Positions 1 to 11,118 of a stretch of 64,000 bases of DNA are shown here, piece after piece. Origin of the DNA: Craspedostauros australis (lineage: Eukaryota; Bacillariophyta; Bacillariophyceae; Mastogloiales; Achnanthaceae). The translations under genes were made by a program, and so were the position numbers. The first letter of the stretch is position 1. Each line of letters opens with the position of its first letter. The notes under the pieces are model-generated. The model saw only the letters and a program-made list of their open reading frames with translations. It made no database searches and was not told the origin of the DNA. The stretch spans positions 1,860,001 to 1,924,000 of the forward strand of contig JAMXDE010000012.1 in NCBI GenBank assembly GCA_026770025.1, written 5' to 3'.

Positions 1-617
1 GTTGATTGCCGGCTGTCATTTTCCTTCCAACTCTGTTTTGTCTCTCTTGTCTCATCGTTCTTCTGAATCGTGGATACGAATCAGTATCTTTTGGATGGCC
101 GACGTTGGACAGACGAGGACCTCCCAAGCATGTGCCTCATTTTTTGAGCACAAAGCCGCGAAACACGTGCAAAGAGTAGATGCCGTTTTTTCACGCTGAC
201 ACTCCACGCATCTCTCCCAGCCACAGAACTGTTTGAGCGGATGCGAAACGATCGGGACAAGGCTCTTTCGAGTTGTGGCACAGCGCAATCCAGTGGAACG
301 CATCGCAACGAACCACGAAAATGGATCTGATGACGAAGAGTGTTGGAGTCGTTGCAATTGCAGGTAACGACGTGCGAGGAATGAGATAGAATGTGAAGCA
401 AAGACGACGCCAACGCCAACGCCGACGATGCAGCAGTGTCGGCCACAGGATACGAGCGTCACTCTCTTCCCATAATTCCAATCAAGTTGCAACTCGAAAT
501 CACTTTTTCGCCGTCGCATCTTCACTGCATCTTCATTGCACCCCCATTGCATTCAACGCAGCACACAGTTCAGGATCAAATCAAGTTCAACGAGTCGAAT
601 CCAACCAATCCACCAAT
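1..617. other. Intergenic region and 5' leader
   Basis: I see no supportable gene. The open frames on both strands overlap, are arginine/serine-rich and lack domain-like stretches. The last roughly 100 bases before 618 are A/C-rich, like the leaders of other genes in this window, and probably are the 5' UTR of the next gene. Confidence 0.5.
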
Positions 618-2396
618 ATGAAGTTTGTTTCTTCCACCATCTCAGCAGTCTTCCTTGCTGTCGCCTCGTTGGATGCGACATCTGCCAACGTGCAGGAGTG
701 CGTCACTACCGTGGACCCCAACAAGGACTACTTCCCAGACAAGGTCACACCACTGGAGTCCGAGGGATGGGACATCGAGTACTTCAAGACATACAAGGTG
801 CTCACAAACAAGGCCAACAACGAGACCTTCGCGCTGTACCAGTGCGGCACAACCCCACCAACTGGCAACTTCAACTCCATCATTCCTGTCCCAATCAAGA
901 AGCTCGTCATTGCGTCCACCACCCAAATCCCCTTCCTCGAGGTCTTCGGTGAACGCGAGGCCATCAAGGGTGGCTTTGGCACCTTCTGGACTGCTGCATC
1001 TGGCTGCTTCAAGCAAGGAGTGGACGATGGCACCATCCCCATTGGCCTGTCCAGTGCCAACGAAACGCTGCTCGGGGAAGTTGATATCAATGTCAACGAC
1101 ACCGTGGCCCTCATGAGCTTCGGCGCCTCCCCCGGAGTCTTCCCACACTACATCCACACCCAGGTGGCCAGCGAACCAACCTCAGAGGCCGCGTCCGAGT
1201 GGAGAAAGTACTTCGGAGCCTTCTTCAACAAGGAAAAGGAGGCCAACATGATGTTCCAGCAGACCATCGACCTCCACGAATGTGTCGAGAAGAACGCCGA
1301 GCTCCTCGCCGACGATGAAATCCCGACCATGGTCTGGGCTTCGTACAGTAATTACAGCAAAGGGTGGGATGTTGCCAGGGACGGAAACTATTATTCCGAG
1401 CTGGCGCGCATTTGCTCTGCCGATCTGCTGTCGACCGCAGATGGCGGTGGCAGCATCCCCGGCTTCCTCCGCACCTTCATGACCCCCGACGAGTTCGGAA
1501 AGTTCGCCGAGAACGCAACTGTGTGGATCTACCCAAGTGGCAACATCGACGCGTTCAGAGACGACCCAGCCGTCTTCCCAGAATCCGTGAAGAACATCAA
1601 AGCTTTCAAGGATAAGCAGGTCTATGACTACCTGGGTACAAAGGACGGCTGGTTCAACGAGCGTCAGCTCGAGGCAGGTAAGTCTTCAGCGCGCGCATGG
1701 CATCGTTCATTCGTTCCACGATGGGAGCGTGCAACACCAGTTTTTCACGTTTGGTTGTGTGCCGCATCGCAGTGTTGGGGAAACCATCTGCGCAAGGCTG
1801 GCGCAGCTGCGCACAGCCCCTAGGTGATGTCGCCTGATGTCATCAACCGCAAAGTTTGGAGTGCCAACAAGAAGGCTTGATAGCATACCCTTCCCTCAGT
1901 CTTTGATTGTCTGTTGCTCACCCATCTACCACCTACCTACTTCTCCACCTAACCTGCATACCCACATACCTTTTGCACAATACATGCACACGCGCATTAT
2001 GCGTTATTGTATGACAAATCATCCATGAACCGAGCAGATGTGCTTCTCGAAGACTTCTGTGCTCTCGCTGGTACTCTCGCACCAACCAACCCGCCGTACG
2101 TCAGAAAATGGTTCCGCAACGTCTTTACCGAGGCCACGGGCCTGCTGCCCGTCTGCATCGATTACAGTGCCCCGCTGGTCGTCCGCAGCTCTGCGTGCGT
2201 CCCTTTCGTCGCTTCCACCGCTCCATCCGGCGCTCCCACTGCTATTCCAACTGCCATGCCAACAGCACTCCCTACCGCGGAACCAAACACGACAGCTCCA
2301 ACCTCCGCTCCAACAAGCGCAGCCACGGGGATCCAGACCGGAGCCTCTGCCGTCGTCGCCATGGTCGCCTCTCTCGTCATGGCCTTCAGTGTGTAA
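618..2396 (+). CDS. Secreted periplasmic-binding-protein-like protein, probably GPI-anchored
   Basis: Two exons, 618-1677 and 2038-2396; the intron is GCAG|GTAAGT to GAGCAG|AT and the frame stays open across it (472 residues). The start is the ATG before a typical signal peptide (MKFVSSTISAVFLAVASL). The mature part has the layout of class III substrate-binding proteins (FecB/BtuF type): KKLVIASTTQIPFLEVFGE, a long central helix region, then a second lobe with VWIYPSGN. The tail is a Pro/Thr linker (PTAIPTAMPTALPT) followed by a short hydrophobic end (VVAMVASLVMAFSV), which suggests a GPI anchor or one membrane segment. In bacteria this fold binds siderophores, haem or vitamin B12; in diatoms the related-looking FBP1 acts in siderophore uptake. 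Binding of iron complexes at the cell surface is therefore inference; no ligand residues can be read here. Confidence 0.8.
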
Positions 2397-4226
2397 GAAT
2401 ATAAACTGCCGGTGGCCCCAATTTCCAACAAAGTCCGTCGTAACGTATTATGTTATATGTACTGGTATGTTGAGGACTCGTGCACGCGTACCGTAACACA
2501 GCGAGCAATCATCTTGGAATCGACCCTGCGCATAAATACGAGCACGGCACTCGTGCGGAGTCAACTCATCGTTAATTCCAGTATCTCCGTTTGGTACAGC
2601 CGCAGTGCGAGCTCATCGCGTTTTTACTGGTCGGCCGTCGCATGATCGGAGACGCTGCTGGTTGCGACAGCACGTACGCGTATGCCTGTTGCGCTCCGCA
2701 ATCTCGTTGCTGCAGGCACAGGCATCGAATGCAAGTTGGCACGCCAGCGCGCGTGCTCTACTCTCTTGCTCCACTGGAACCACTCATGCGCCAGGCACTC
2801 TGCAAGCTTTCAGCCCAGCTCGTATGGACAAGTACGAGTGCAATCCTCGTAGGTATGAGCACGACGCCACTGAATACTCCCAAGGACAAACCGCAGATCT
2901 GCTTCTCCTGTTCTGCGTCGTTTGTTTGCGAAATTGTGAGGGGCGGACTGAACAGATAGCTCGAATCGTGTCATTTGCGGGATTCGTGATTGAAATCGAA
3001 TCACATCTTTTGACCCATCGGACCTACATTCGGAACCACCCGAATTTGTGTCGTCGTTTCGGTGCAGAAACTCAGCACGTGACGTCATGTATATGTTCTT
3101 CGGGATGTTTTGATTGGTGGAGGAGACGAATGGAATCAAAGAAACTTGAGGCACGAACGAGATTTATCCGCGAACAAAAGACGACTGTGCAATGGACAGT
3201 GTTGTTGCTGTTTGGTTCGGGCAACAGGAGAAAATGTACCTTGCCTTGTTCGTGTGTCGTTGCCTATTGGATGTGTTAGCTCGACGGGGCTGTTGTGGAT
3301 CGTGACCGACTCGAGTTTCGTTAAGCCCACTGCTGTCGCTGATTTCAGATCGATAAGTGCGAAGTTGCTTCAACGCACCTTGTTGCGTGGGGATCGAGCA
3401 CAAAGGAGGATCAGTCGGAGCAAAAGGGGACGAAATGCCAGCAGTTGCGCTGATGTGCGACCGACTGTGCACAAACAAGCGATAGCGGGAACACAACTTT
3501 GCTGCGCGACGCAGAGAGGAGGGAGGCGCAACACAAAAGTGGTGCTGGGTGACAGCACGAGGACGTACTACTACACTTACGGAAGCGAACGCAGTGATCC
3601 ACGACAGCATTGAGCACATCAAGCGATACAAATCATCACTCAGTACATGAGCACGACACCATAACACGAGGCACCGCTCGAGGATCAGAAACCGCTGCGA
3701 CAACAAAAGCACACACAGGAACAACCACAACGCATCATCACCATCACCAGCAACAGCACCAGCGGCAACACAAGGAAGAGGACGGCAGCGAGGAGGATCC
3801 GCAGTTTCATCCCCATCTTCATTCGCGTGCATCCAAGCCTCCATTCAGCACAAGAGATCGATTGAGTTTGAGCAACACACTCGTGCACTCTACTATTCTA
3901 TTATATAATATTATAATTCAGCCACATAATAGCAGACACAGACAAAAGGGGAGTCGAGAAAGAGAAAGAGAGACAGACAGAGAGGGATAGACAGAAAGGA
4001 AGAGACGAAGAGAGAGCAACCAAGAAACCAAACGAACAAATCAGGCAACTGCCCAGGCCAACAACTGACGAGATCAGAACCCAAACGCGTGTGTCGCAAT
4101 CTTCACATCTCTTCCACAACACAACTCGACACATCACATCACAACACATCACAACACAAAACAAAACAAGCAACAGAGCACAACAGAGCAACAATCACAA
4201 GCACTGACACAAACACCACTCGCAAC
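2397..4226. other. Intergenic region and long 5' leader
   Basis: No convincing gene. From about 3600 the top strand becomes strongly A/C-rich, with a GA-rich tract at about 3953-4020, and looks like the promoter and untranslated leader of the gene starting at 4227. Open frames here (for example 3164-3844 on the reverse strand) are Cys/Arg-rich and overlap others on both strands. Confidence 0.45.
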
Positions 4227-5765
4227 ATGACAACGTATTCGGATCAGGAGATCAATCGGTTGCTGTCCAACCTCACCATCGACAGGTGGCTGCAGCTCGG
4301 CTTCACCATCGATGAGTACGTGAAGGGACGCCAAACCGGTGCCCTGCACGACCTCTACCACGAGGCCCTGGTCATGGATGGACCAGGAGATGACGATGAT
4401 GACGATGGTGAGGACGATGATAATGATGGGGACTACGAGAACTACCATGGCCAGAACCATAACCAGAGCGATGACCAGAGCGACACTGACAGCATCAGCG
4501 GCAACAACGAACACGAACAAACCAAAGAGTACAGATACCACGGATACCAACCCCAAACGGAGATGCAGGGCATGGTAACATCGCACGAGCGGCCACAGAT
4601 ACGTGCCAATGCGCGCGACTACACCACTGCACGCACCGGCATGCTTGCGACGCAACAGCGCCCACAAACGGAAGAGGAGCAGAAGGAGCAGCAGCATCTA
4701 TCTCCGATGCCCTCGGCCACGGCTTCTTTCTTGGCGTCTGTCCTGCCGCCCTTGGCTTCGGGTGCTGCTCCTCAGGGCTCTTTTGGAGGCCTCCAACCTC
4801 CTCTGGGCATGTTCCAATCAGCCGCACCATCCACATCAAGCCTCTTGGGCATGCCAGAAGGCACCCATCAACTGCAACTGCAGCAACAACAACAGCAACA
4901 ACAACAACAGCAGCACCTTGTCTCAAACAACATCTTGGACCCGAGCTACTACTCCTCCCAAAAGCAGCCGCGATATCAGATCCTCCCCGACTCGTGCCTC
5001 AAGAGTCCCACGCCCAAGCGCACGTGCTTCAATCGAGCTTTCCTCGATCACCAGGAAGGCGCGGATACGGCAACCAGCGCTGCCATTGGCACCGATGAAC
5101 GAAAGAGGAAGAACGCAGTTGCGTCCGTCGTCGGCGGATTGGGGCCTGCTCCATTTGGTGCACCCTTTGACGATGACGACCAGTCTAGTTGCGACGATGC
5201 TGATCACCATCCCAACAGCAGCCAGCACGATGCCACGGTACAAGGTGCCTGCGACGACAATCACGAAGCACACGGCGAGGCGATCACGGACATTGACCAA
5301 GCCGGATCAGAATATACTCAGGCAACGGAGGTGGGGCTCGTTGATGCAGGCAACCCAATCCATCCACACAACCACGAATCAAATGCACCGCAACCGAATC
5401 CAGAAACAACCTCTGCGAATCACGACAGCGAGTGCGAAGGTGGTGATGGTGATGACGCACAAGAGGAAGACAACGGCAACGGGGGCAGCGCAGTCGAGCT
5501 CGGCACACGACCAGAGATTGCCATGGAAAAGCTCTCACTCAACTCCCCTCCCGTGAAGCTGATCCCAACACCCGAACACGAAACCACAACTCACAAAACG
5601 CTGACGCCCACACCATTCAACATGAGCAAGTCCTGCGACAAAGACGACAGCCAACGCCGCGTGAGCCTGACCATCATGGAGATGCAGCAGACGGAGAAGC
5701 AAGGAAACCAGTACCGTCGCGAGATCCAACCACGCCCGATGATCGGGAAGGCGCGGTGTGCGTAA
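4227..5765 (+). CDS. Low-complexity acidic and glutamine-rich protein, unknown function
   Basis: I do not recognise this gene. The ATG (cgcaacATGACA) follows an A/C-rich leader, and the frame gives 512 residues. The first 45 residues (MTTYSDQEINRLLSNLTIDR onward) look folded. After them come an acidic run of about 12 Asp/Glu, a 11-Gln run, several Asp/Glu-rich stretches, and a C-terminal part with PT motifs and basic residues. Such composition is common in nuclear regulatory proteins, but that is inference. The stop overlaps a perfect splice donor (gcGTAAGT, GT at 5762). If it is spliced to the acceptor at 6156-6157 (ccacAG), the frame continues for 15 residues (KKQTEISESKIARRA after Ala) to a TGA at 6204-6206, so the true end may be 6206. 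Confidence 0.7.
   Translation: MTTYSDQEINRLLSNLTIDRWLQLGFTIDEYVKGRQTGALHDLYHEALVMDGPGDDDDDDGEDDDNDGDYENYHGQNHNQSDDQSDTDSISGNNEHEQTKEYRYHGYQPQTEMQGMVTSHERPQIRANARDYTTARTGMLATQQRPQTEEEQKEQQHLSPMPSATASFLASVLPPLASGAAPQGSFGGLQPPLGMFQSAAPSTSSLLGMPEGTHQLQLQQQQQQQQQQQHLVSNNILDPSYYSSQKQPRYQILPDSCLKSPTPKRTCFNRAFLDHQEGADTATSAAIGTDERKRKNAVASVVGGLGPAPFGAPFDDDDQSSCDDADHHPNSSQHDATVQGACDDNHEAHGEAITDIDQAGSEYTQATEVGLVDAGNPIHPHNHESNAPQPNPETTSANHDSECEGGDGDDAQEEDNGNGGSAVELGTRPEIAMEKLSLNSPPVKLIPTPEHETTTHKTLTPTPFNMSKSCDKDDSQRRVSLTIMEMQQTEKQGNQYRREIQPRPMIGKARCA
4881..4913 (+). repeat. CAG/CAA glutamine repeat inside the coding region
   Basis: A mixed CAG/CAA run encodes 11 consecutive Gln. The mixed codons argue for selection on the amino-acid run rather than a freely slipping pure microsatellite. 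Confidence 0.9.
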
Positions 5766-6990
5766 GTTCCATGCATCGGCGTTTTATGCGCAGCCAGCGG
5801 CGACGCGAGAGAGAGAGAGTGACAGCGATAGTTACATACATCATAACGCATACCAATCGAATGCAATACACGAAGGCCACCATACACTCGTATTCTGCGT
5901 TGCTCCCCCTCCTCCTTCCCTTCGTCTTTTGCGTTGCGCATCGCATCACCGGCACACACACTCTGGACAACACCTTTGCCATGCAGCAAGAGGATGATGT
6001 ATCCATGTATGGTATCGCATTGTATGGCGCGGTAGGTATGCTCTATCTGAAGCTCCATTACCCCTCCGCTCGACCATGATGCATCACCCGCCAACCCGCC
6101 ACCGACGAACGTGGACCAACTCCGCAAACCAACAACGTTGATGTGTTCGCTCCACAGAAAGAAACAGACAGAGATTTCGGAGTCCAAAATCGCGCGGCGC
6201 GCTTGAAGATCATGGCAATTGCGATGGTGCCGTGAAGCCTTGCTGTATCATTTGTGTACCACTTGTGTGTGACACAGTTAGGGCGATGCCGTTGTCTCCC
6301 GCTGGCGTTAAGTCCGCATCAGAATTTGTGGCCGAACCCTCCCGGCTTGTTGCGACTAGGAACCAATCAAACACGAGTTCTTCTTTCGGGGTTTGTGTGA
6401 ATTCAACGAATGTGAAGGTTCGCGGGATTGTGATTGTGCTCAGATGAGACACGATCTTGTTCATGACCAACTCGAGTACATTGTCACGCGATACCGAGCG
6501 TGAAGGGAAAATGTCAGTAAACTCCCGAGGGCTGTGAAACGGCACATGATGCTGTTCGTGCTTTTGTGATCAAAGGCCCAAAATGAAGTCCACATGACGG
6601 ACCAAAAAACCAACACGGAGTGTGGTGCTCCGAGTTCCGATGGCGGCGAAACGACGAAGAAATCCCAAACAACGGCAACGCTATAGCGGCTTTCGCGTGT
6701 TGCGAAATCGTGGCAAGAACAACATCATCATCGTCGCAAACATCCGTGTGAAGAGAGTCGACAGAGCGATTCAAGACGCACACACAGAGAGACGTGAGGA
6801 GAGTGGAGCGCCGTATGGCACCATAGGAAGACCAACTCCCAGGCAGTGCACGCTCTTGCCTTCAGTGCCAAACACGCACACGGACAGCTCCGTTGCGGTT
6901 GAGGAGAGTGGAGAGGGAGTCCAAGAGGCCAAAAAGAGCGGATCTGCTGAACGCAACGGAGTTGTTTGTCCACGAGAGCGTCTCAGCAAG
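5766..6990. other. Intergenic region, possible small last exon at 6158-6206
   Basis: Apart from the possible terminal exon of the preceding gene, nothing is supported. An open frame runs in phase upstream of the next gene from an ATG at 6640, but it is arginine-rich and its context is weaker (C at -3) than that of the ATG at 6991 (A at -3), so I treat it as leader sequence. Confidence 0.4.
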
Positions 6991-9567
6991 ATGGAGATGG
7001 AATCCAGTGATGGTGGTGATCTTGCTCAGCAGGCCGTTTTACTGGAAATGCTGCACAGCAACGGCAACATTGCTGAGGCTCGTTGTGCATCCGACTGCGA
7101 GAAGCGGTCCCAAAACCAATTCCCCAGGAGACGGTCACAAGCAAGGCAACGGCCGTTGAAGCACAAGCACAAGCATCAACACAAGCATCAGCAAGAAACC
7201 AAACGACAGCCCAGCATGGAGGAAGCGCAATCAATAGACCAGAGCATCTCGGGCCGCACACCGGTGCCGCTGCATCGGGCAAGACAACGATGCTTCGATC
7301 CTGATACTGACTCAAGCTGCGACCGTGGTCGTCGCCGAGTCCGTCGCACCTGCTGCATCGATACAAGCATGGACGATGATGATGATCATGGCGATCACGA
7401 TGCCGTTCTGCAGCTGGTCAGGGAGCAGCTCAACAGAGAAGAGCGTGGATCATCTGCGAACAAATCCGCGAGCACCAGCAGCCTCATCTCTCAGACAGAG
7501 CCAACGGCTGCGGACTCTGCTCGGCTGTTATCCATGCAATCTGAGGCTGCGGCGTCAGCAGCATCCCTCAAGGCATCTACCAACACAAACACAAACATAG
7601 ACACAGGCACAAACATAGGCACAGGCACTGGCAGCACATACAGCACGCTCCGGGACATCGGCGTGTCATCCAAGACGTCCAAGACCACGGTCACCAAGGA
7701 GGTCACCATCTCCACCCTGGCCGGCGACAACTCGATCAACAGCATCAACAGCACCAACACCTCCTTCGTCAGCGACATTGGCAGCAGCGGCAGCCTCAAC
7801 AGCAACATCGACTGCAGCGACGACGGCAGAGACGACCTCCTGCAGACAGCCAGCGGCGACACGCCCAACTCCATCATCTACGTGCCGCTGCGACAGGACA
7901 GCGTGGCCAGCAGCATCAGCGGCTGCGCCAGCAAGACGGAACGCCAGGACAACTTGCAACGCACACGGCTCACAAGGTTTCGCAATCAGAGCTCCTCCAC
8001 CATTGACAGTCAAGCGCACACGCGCCGCAGCCACAGCCGATCCAATACCGCCAAGTGGATTGCGAGGAATCGCTCCGTCCAGGTTGGCAGCGGCCACGAT
8101 GGCCGGTCGCATCTCGTTCCGGCCGCAATCCACAATCCGTCCAACGACGTCGATCCCATCATCGAGATCCAAGTGCCTTGCGCCTTGGACGACGTGCGGG
8201 AGCCCGCAATTGTGCTTTCCGCAAGTGATGATCCGTCACTGGACTGCGCCTCTTCCACGCGCACGATGGATCTGTGGTTGCAGAATGCGCTGCAATCGGC
8301 AAAACCGAAGCGGCGTCGCCGTGATGGTCGCAGGGCGTCGACGATGGACGATGGTTACAGGGACTTTCTCGATCTGCGTTCGTATCGCCACACGCAGCGC
8401 GTTGAGGTCATGGATCGTCCGGAGGTGAATGAAGACTACATGAAGTTTGTCATCACGGCGACCAGAGATGTCATTGCGGCTTCTTTGCTGTTGGATGCGC
8501 CGCATACGATACATGAAGAAGAACCAACCGGCCGTCGTGTTGTTACTTTTGCGTGTCCAAGTGAAACAGAAACAAGTCATCGGCGAACGCTGCAGGAGTA
8601 CGAGCGCAATGTATTTCATCAAGTTGCCGTGATCGAAAGCCACCGCGAAGAAGACAGGAGCAGTGTCCAGGAAGACGATGTTGCAACATGTGCCGTTGGA
8701 AACGATCAACGCCGAAGCGACAAGACATTTCAGCAGCAATCAGTCCAGCCCGTGCAATCACTGCCTGCCATTGTTGCAGATACGCATGCCAAGCCTGAAG
8801 GAAAGTCAACAAGGCATATTCACAGCAAGACCAAACAACTCAAGCAGAAGAAGGACGACAAGAAATCCAAGAACGCTGGCGTTACAGAAGGCGATAACAT
8901 CCACAGCAAGACCAAGAAGATATCGAGGAGTTCACACAGTACCGAGTCGATCAAGAAGGTCGAGAAGCATTCTCAATCGCGACCGCGCGCCCGATCCAAC
9001 GGCAAGGCGGCCAGCGATCCACACTCTCCCACCACTGCAAGCAATCGTCGGCCCGTCGTCATATCCCCGGGCGCCAAGCATCGCTTGATCGCAAGCCCCA
9101 GAGAGAGCTACTACGATCCAGACGAATGCACCCAAACCACGACCTCCGAAACCTACATCAACGAAGACCCCTTTCATGAATCCTTCCAGTCCTACCTCTC
9201 CGGCACAGCCAACCAAGTCCATATGAGCCCCGGTGCCTACAGATTCTCACCGTTCATATCCCCCATGGGAAGAAAGCGCGTCGTGGGCAAAACGCAGTCT
9301 CGCAACCGCCATGGCCCAAGCCCGTCGCAGCTCTCTTCGGGATCCAAGACGAAGGACCGGTTGGGAAACAGAAAGTCGTTCAGCGGTTGGACAATGGACG
9401 TCCCTTTCGCACCCGGCACAAAGGATCACACTGCACGGCAACATTTGCCGGCGGTCTCTTCGCGATCGATTTCCACCGCGGGGACCAATCAGTCCAAAGC
9501 GCGCGGAAAGGTCAAGCGGACCAACCGCCATGCCTCCATCGTCATTGCGCCTGCGCATACTTCGTAA
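6991..9567 (+). CDS. Large disordered Ser/Thr-rich protein, unknown function
   Basis: Single exon, 858 residues. I do not recognise the family. I chose MEMESSDGGDLAQQAVLLEM as the start because of its context and normal composition; an in-phase ATG at 6640 would add 117 Arg-rich residues. Visible parts: a His/Lys-rich patch (KHKHKHQHKHQ), an acidic patch, a long Ser/Thr/Asn region with TNTN and TGTN repeats, a possibly folded stretch around IIEIQVPCALDDVREP and MDLWLQNALQSA, a Lys-rich region with a repeated HSKTK motif, and a basic Ser-rich tail. It lies head-to-tail between two other low-complexity genes. Many SxxR and RRxS sites suggest a phosphorylated, largely unfolded nuclear or cytoskeletal protein, but this is only inference. 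Confidence 0.7.
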   Translation: MEMESSDGGDLAQQAVLLEMLHSNGNIAEARCASDCEKRSQNQFPRRRSQARQRPLKHKHKHQHKHQQETKRQPSMEEAQSIDQSISGRTPVPLHRARQRCFDPDTDSSCDRGRRRVRRTCCIDTSMDDDDDHGDHDAVLQLVREQLNREERGSSANKSASTSSLISQTEPTAADSARLLSMQSEAAASAASLKASTNTNTNIDTGTNIGTGTGSTYSTLRDIGVSSKTSKTTVTKEVTISTLAGDNSINSINSTNTSFVSDIGSSGSLNSNIDCSDDGRDDLLQTASGDTPNSIIYVPLRQDSVASSISGCASKTERQDNLQRTRLTRFRNQSSSTIDSQAHTRRSHSRSNTAKWIARNRSVQVGSGHDGRSHLVPAAIHNPSNDVDPIIEIQVPCALDDVREPAIVLSASDDPSLDCASSTRTMDLWLQNALQSAKPKRRRRDGRRASTMDDGYRDFLDLRSYRHTQRVEVMDRPEVNEDYMKFVITATRDVIAASLLLDAPHTIHEEEPTGRRVVTFACPSETETSHRRTLQEYERNVFHQVAVIESHREEDRSSVQEDDVATCAVGNDQRRSDKTFQQQSVQPVQSLPAIVADTHAKPEGKSTRHIHSKTKQLKQKKDDKKSKNAGVTEGDNIHSKTKKISRSSHSTESIKKVEKHSQSRPRARSNGKAASDPHSPTTASNRRPVVISPGAKHRLIASPRESYYDPDECTQTTTSETYINEDPFHESFQSYLSGTANQVHMSPGAYRFSPFISPMGRKRVVGKTQSRNRHGPSPSQLSSGSKTKDRLGNRKSFSGWTMDVPFAPGTKDHTARQHLPAVSSRSISTAGTNQSKARGKVKRTNRHASIVIAPAHTS

Positions 9568-11118
9568 CAATATCGTAGAATAGAATAGGACAGTAGTGCC
9601 GTGGTATTTGGACTGATGGCAGAGTAGAGCACGAGCAGTTGTGCTCCCGGAACGTTGGGCGTTGGGGGGAGCCACCCGAATAACACCGTATCGGCAGCAA
9701 CAGGCAATGTGCCGTGGATGCATTGGTACCATACTCTTATTGTCGTGCCATACCATGCCATGCTTCTTGGATGACTGTTGGTGACTGTTGGTGCGAGGAT
9801 TGTGTTTGTCTGCACGCCTCCGTGCCTCGTCTCTGTTCATGTTCATCCTTCGCAGAAACATTGGCAATTGCATGTGCCTCCGTGCGACTCCTCAATCGCT
9901 GAAAAGCGCGGCCCTTCATGAACCGTCTCCGTTGATTCGCTTGCAATGTCTCACATGGTGTTCAATGTGGACACTCGCCAGAAGCGTGATGTGATGTGCA
10001 TGCCATGCTTGCATACTTATGACATGGATGGATGGATGGATGATCAGTGGAAGCATGAGATGGACTACTCCACTCTGCCCTGCTCCAGTCTGCTGTGCAT
10101 CAAGACGTTGCACACAACATGCATCGCGCCAAAAGCGAGGACACGGCGAAGCAAAGCGGACACAGTGAAGGAATTGTGAGGTTGGCGGCTCCTCCTGAAA
10201 TCACGACTGGAAGGCACGATCAATATCCATGACTTGAAGAATTCAGCGACAGGAAGTTGCCACATGCAACACGCGAGCGTGTGCCCGCACGATTCGTTAT
10301 AATTAACCGCTCGCACACAAAGATTCCTAAGTGCGACGTGTCACTGGTGTCCAACATGGGCTAAACCTTTTCCGGGAATGCGCCATGCCAACACAAATCC
10401 TTTGCTTCCGAGTGTCGTGAATCACATGATGATGAAACAATCCGAACGGGAAAAATCCCACCAAGATCAGACCAACCCACAGAGAGGCATCGTGATGAAG
10501 AGCGCATTGAGCATCAACAGGAACAAGAGGAGCAAGAACAGGGGCATTGGAGGGGCGCGAACAGCAGCATTGAAACGTGGAGGGAGACAGAGAACAGCCC
10601 ATGCCATACAAATACCAACACTCCACTATTGCTCCACCATTGCTCCACCATTACTCCACAGCACACAAGCAGCAGCATTGACGACAACGAGGAAGACAAG
10701 GGAGGCAAGGAAGACGAAAAACAAGAGGCAGACAAAGCCTGCGAGAGCTTCTGGGGAACGATCATCATCATTCTCATTGACAAGCACTCACAAGCATTGA
10801 CGAGCATTCACAAACCCAGCCTCCACCCAACTTCATAGACAAGGACGAGAAGAACTTCCGCTTGCGACGCTTTCGACTCTTGTGACGATTCATACCATCG
10901 ATTCATACCATCGATTCATACCATCGATTGGTTGATACCATCAACTGGGCAGGTCGCACTTCCAGAGGCACCTCTGCCATCAAGGATCGCAGCAACAGCA
11001 ACAGCAACTCCTCCATCACGAGCCTACCAACAGAGAGAACGCATCCTCTACCTCACTCCGCCTGACTCCACCTGACTCTACCTTACCGCACTCTACCACA
11101 GAGTCAACAACGTCCACC
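9568..11118. other. Intergenic region and A/C-rich leader
   Basis: No gene is supported. About 10,450-11,118 reads as an A/C-rich leader for the FYVE gene and holds a short tandem repeat (10,886-10,930). A GATG run (tggatggatggatggatg) lies near 10,025-10,042. Confidence 0.45.
10886..10930. repeat. 13-bp tandem repeat (three units plus a partial one)
   Basis: The unit cgattcataccat is repeated exactly at 10886, 10899 and 10912, followed by a partial copy. It lies about 190 bases upstream of the FYVE gene start, within the probable leader or promoter. Confidence 0.9.

Noticed and set aside
52-552. Reverse open frame of 166 codons at the left edge
   Set aside because: It overlaps open frames in both other reverse phases and on the forward strand, has Cys/Ser/Arg bias and no domain; the region fits a leader better.
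6622-6990. In-phase upstream extension of the 6991 gene
   Set aside because: Arg-rich, first ATG in weaker context, and a clear composition change at 6991.
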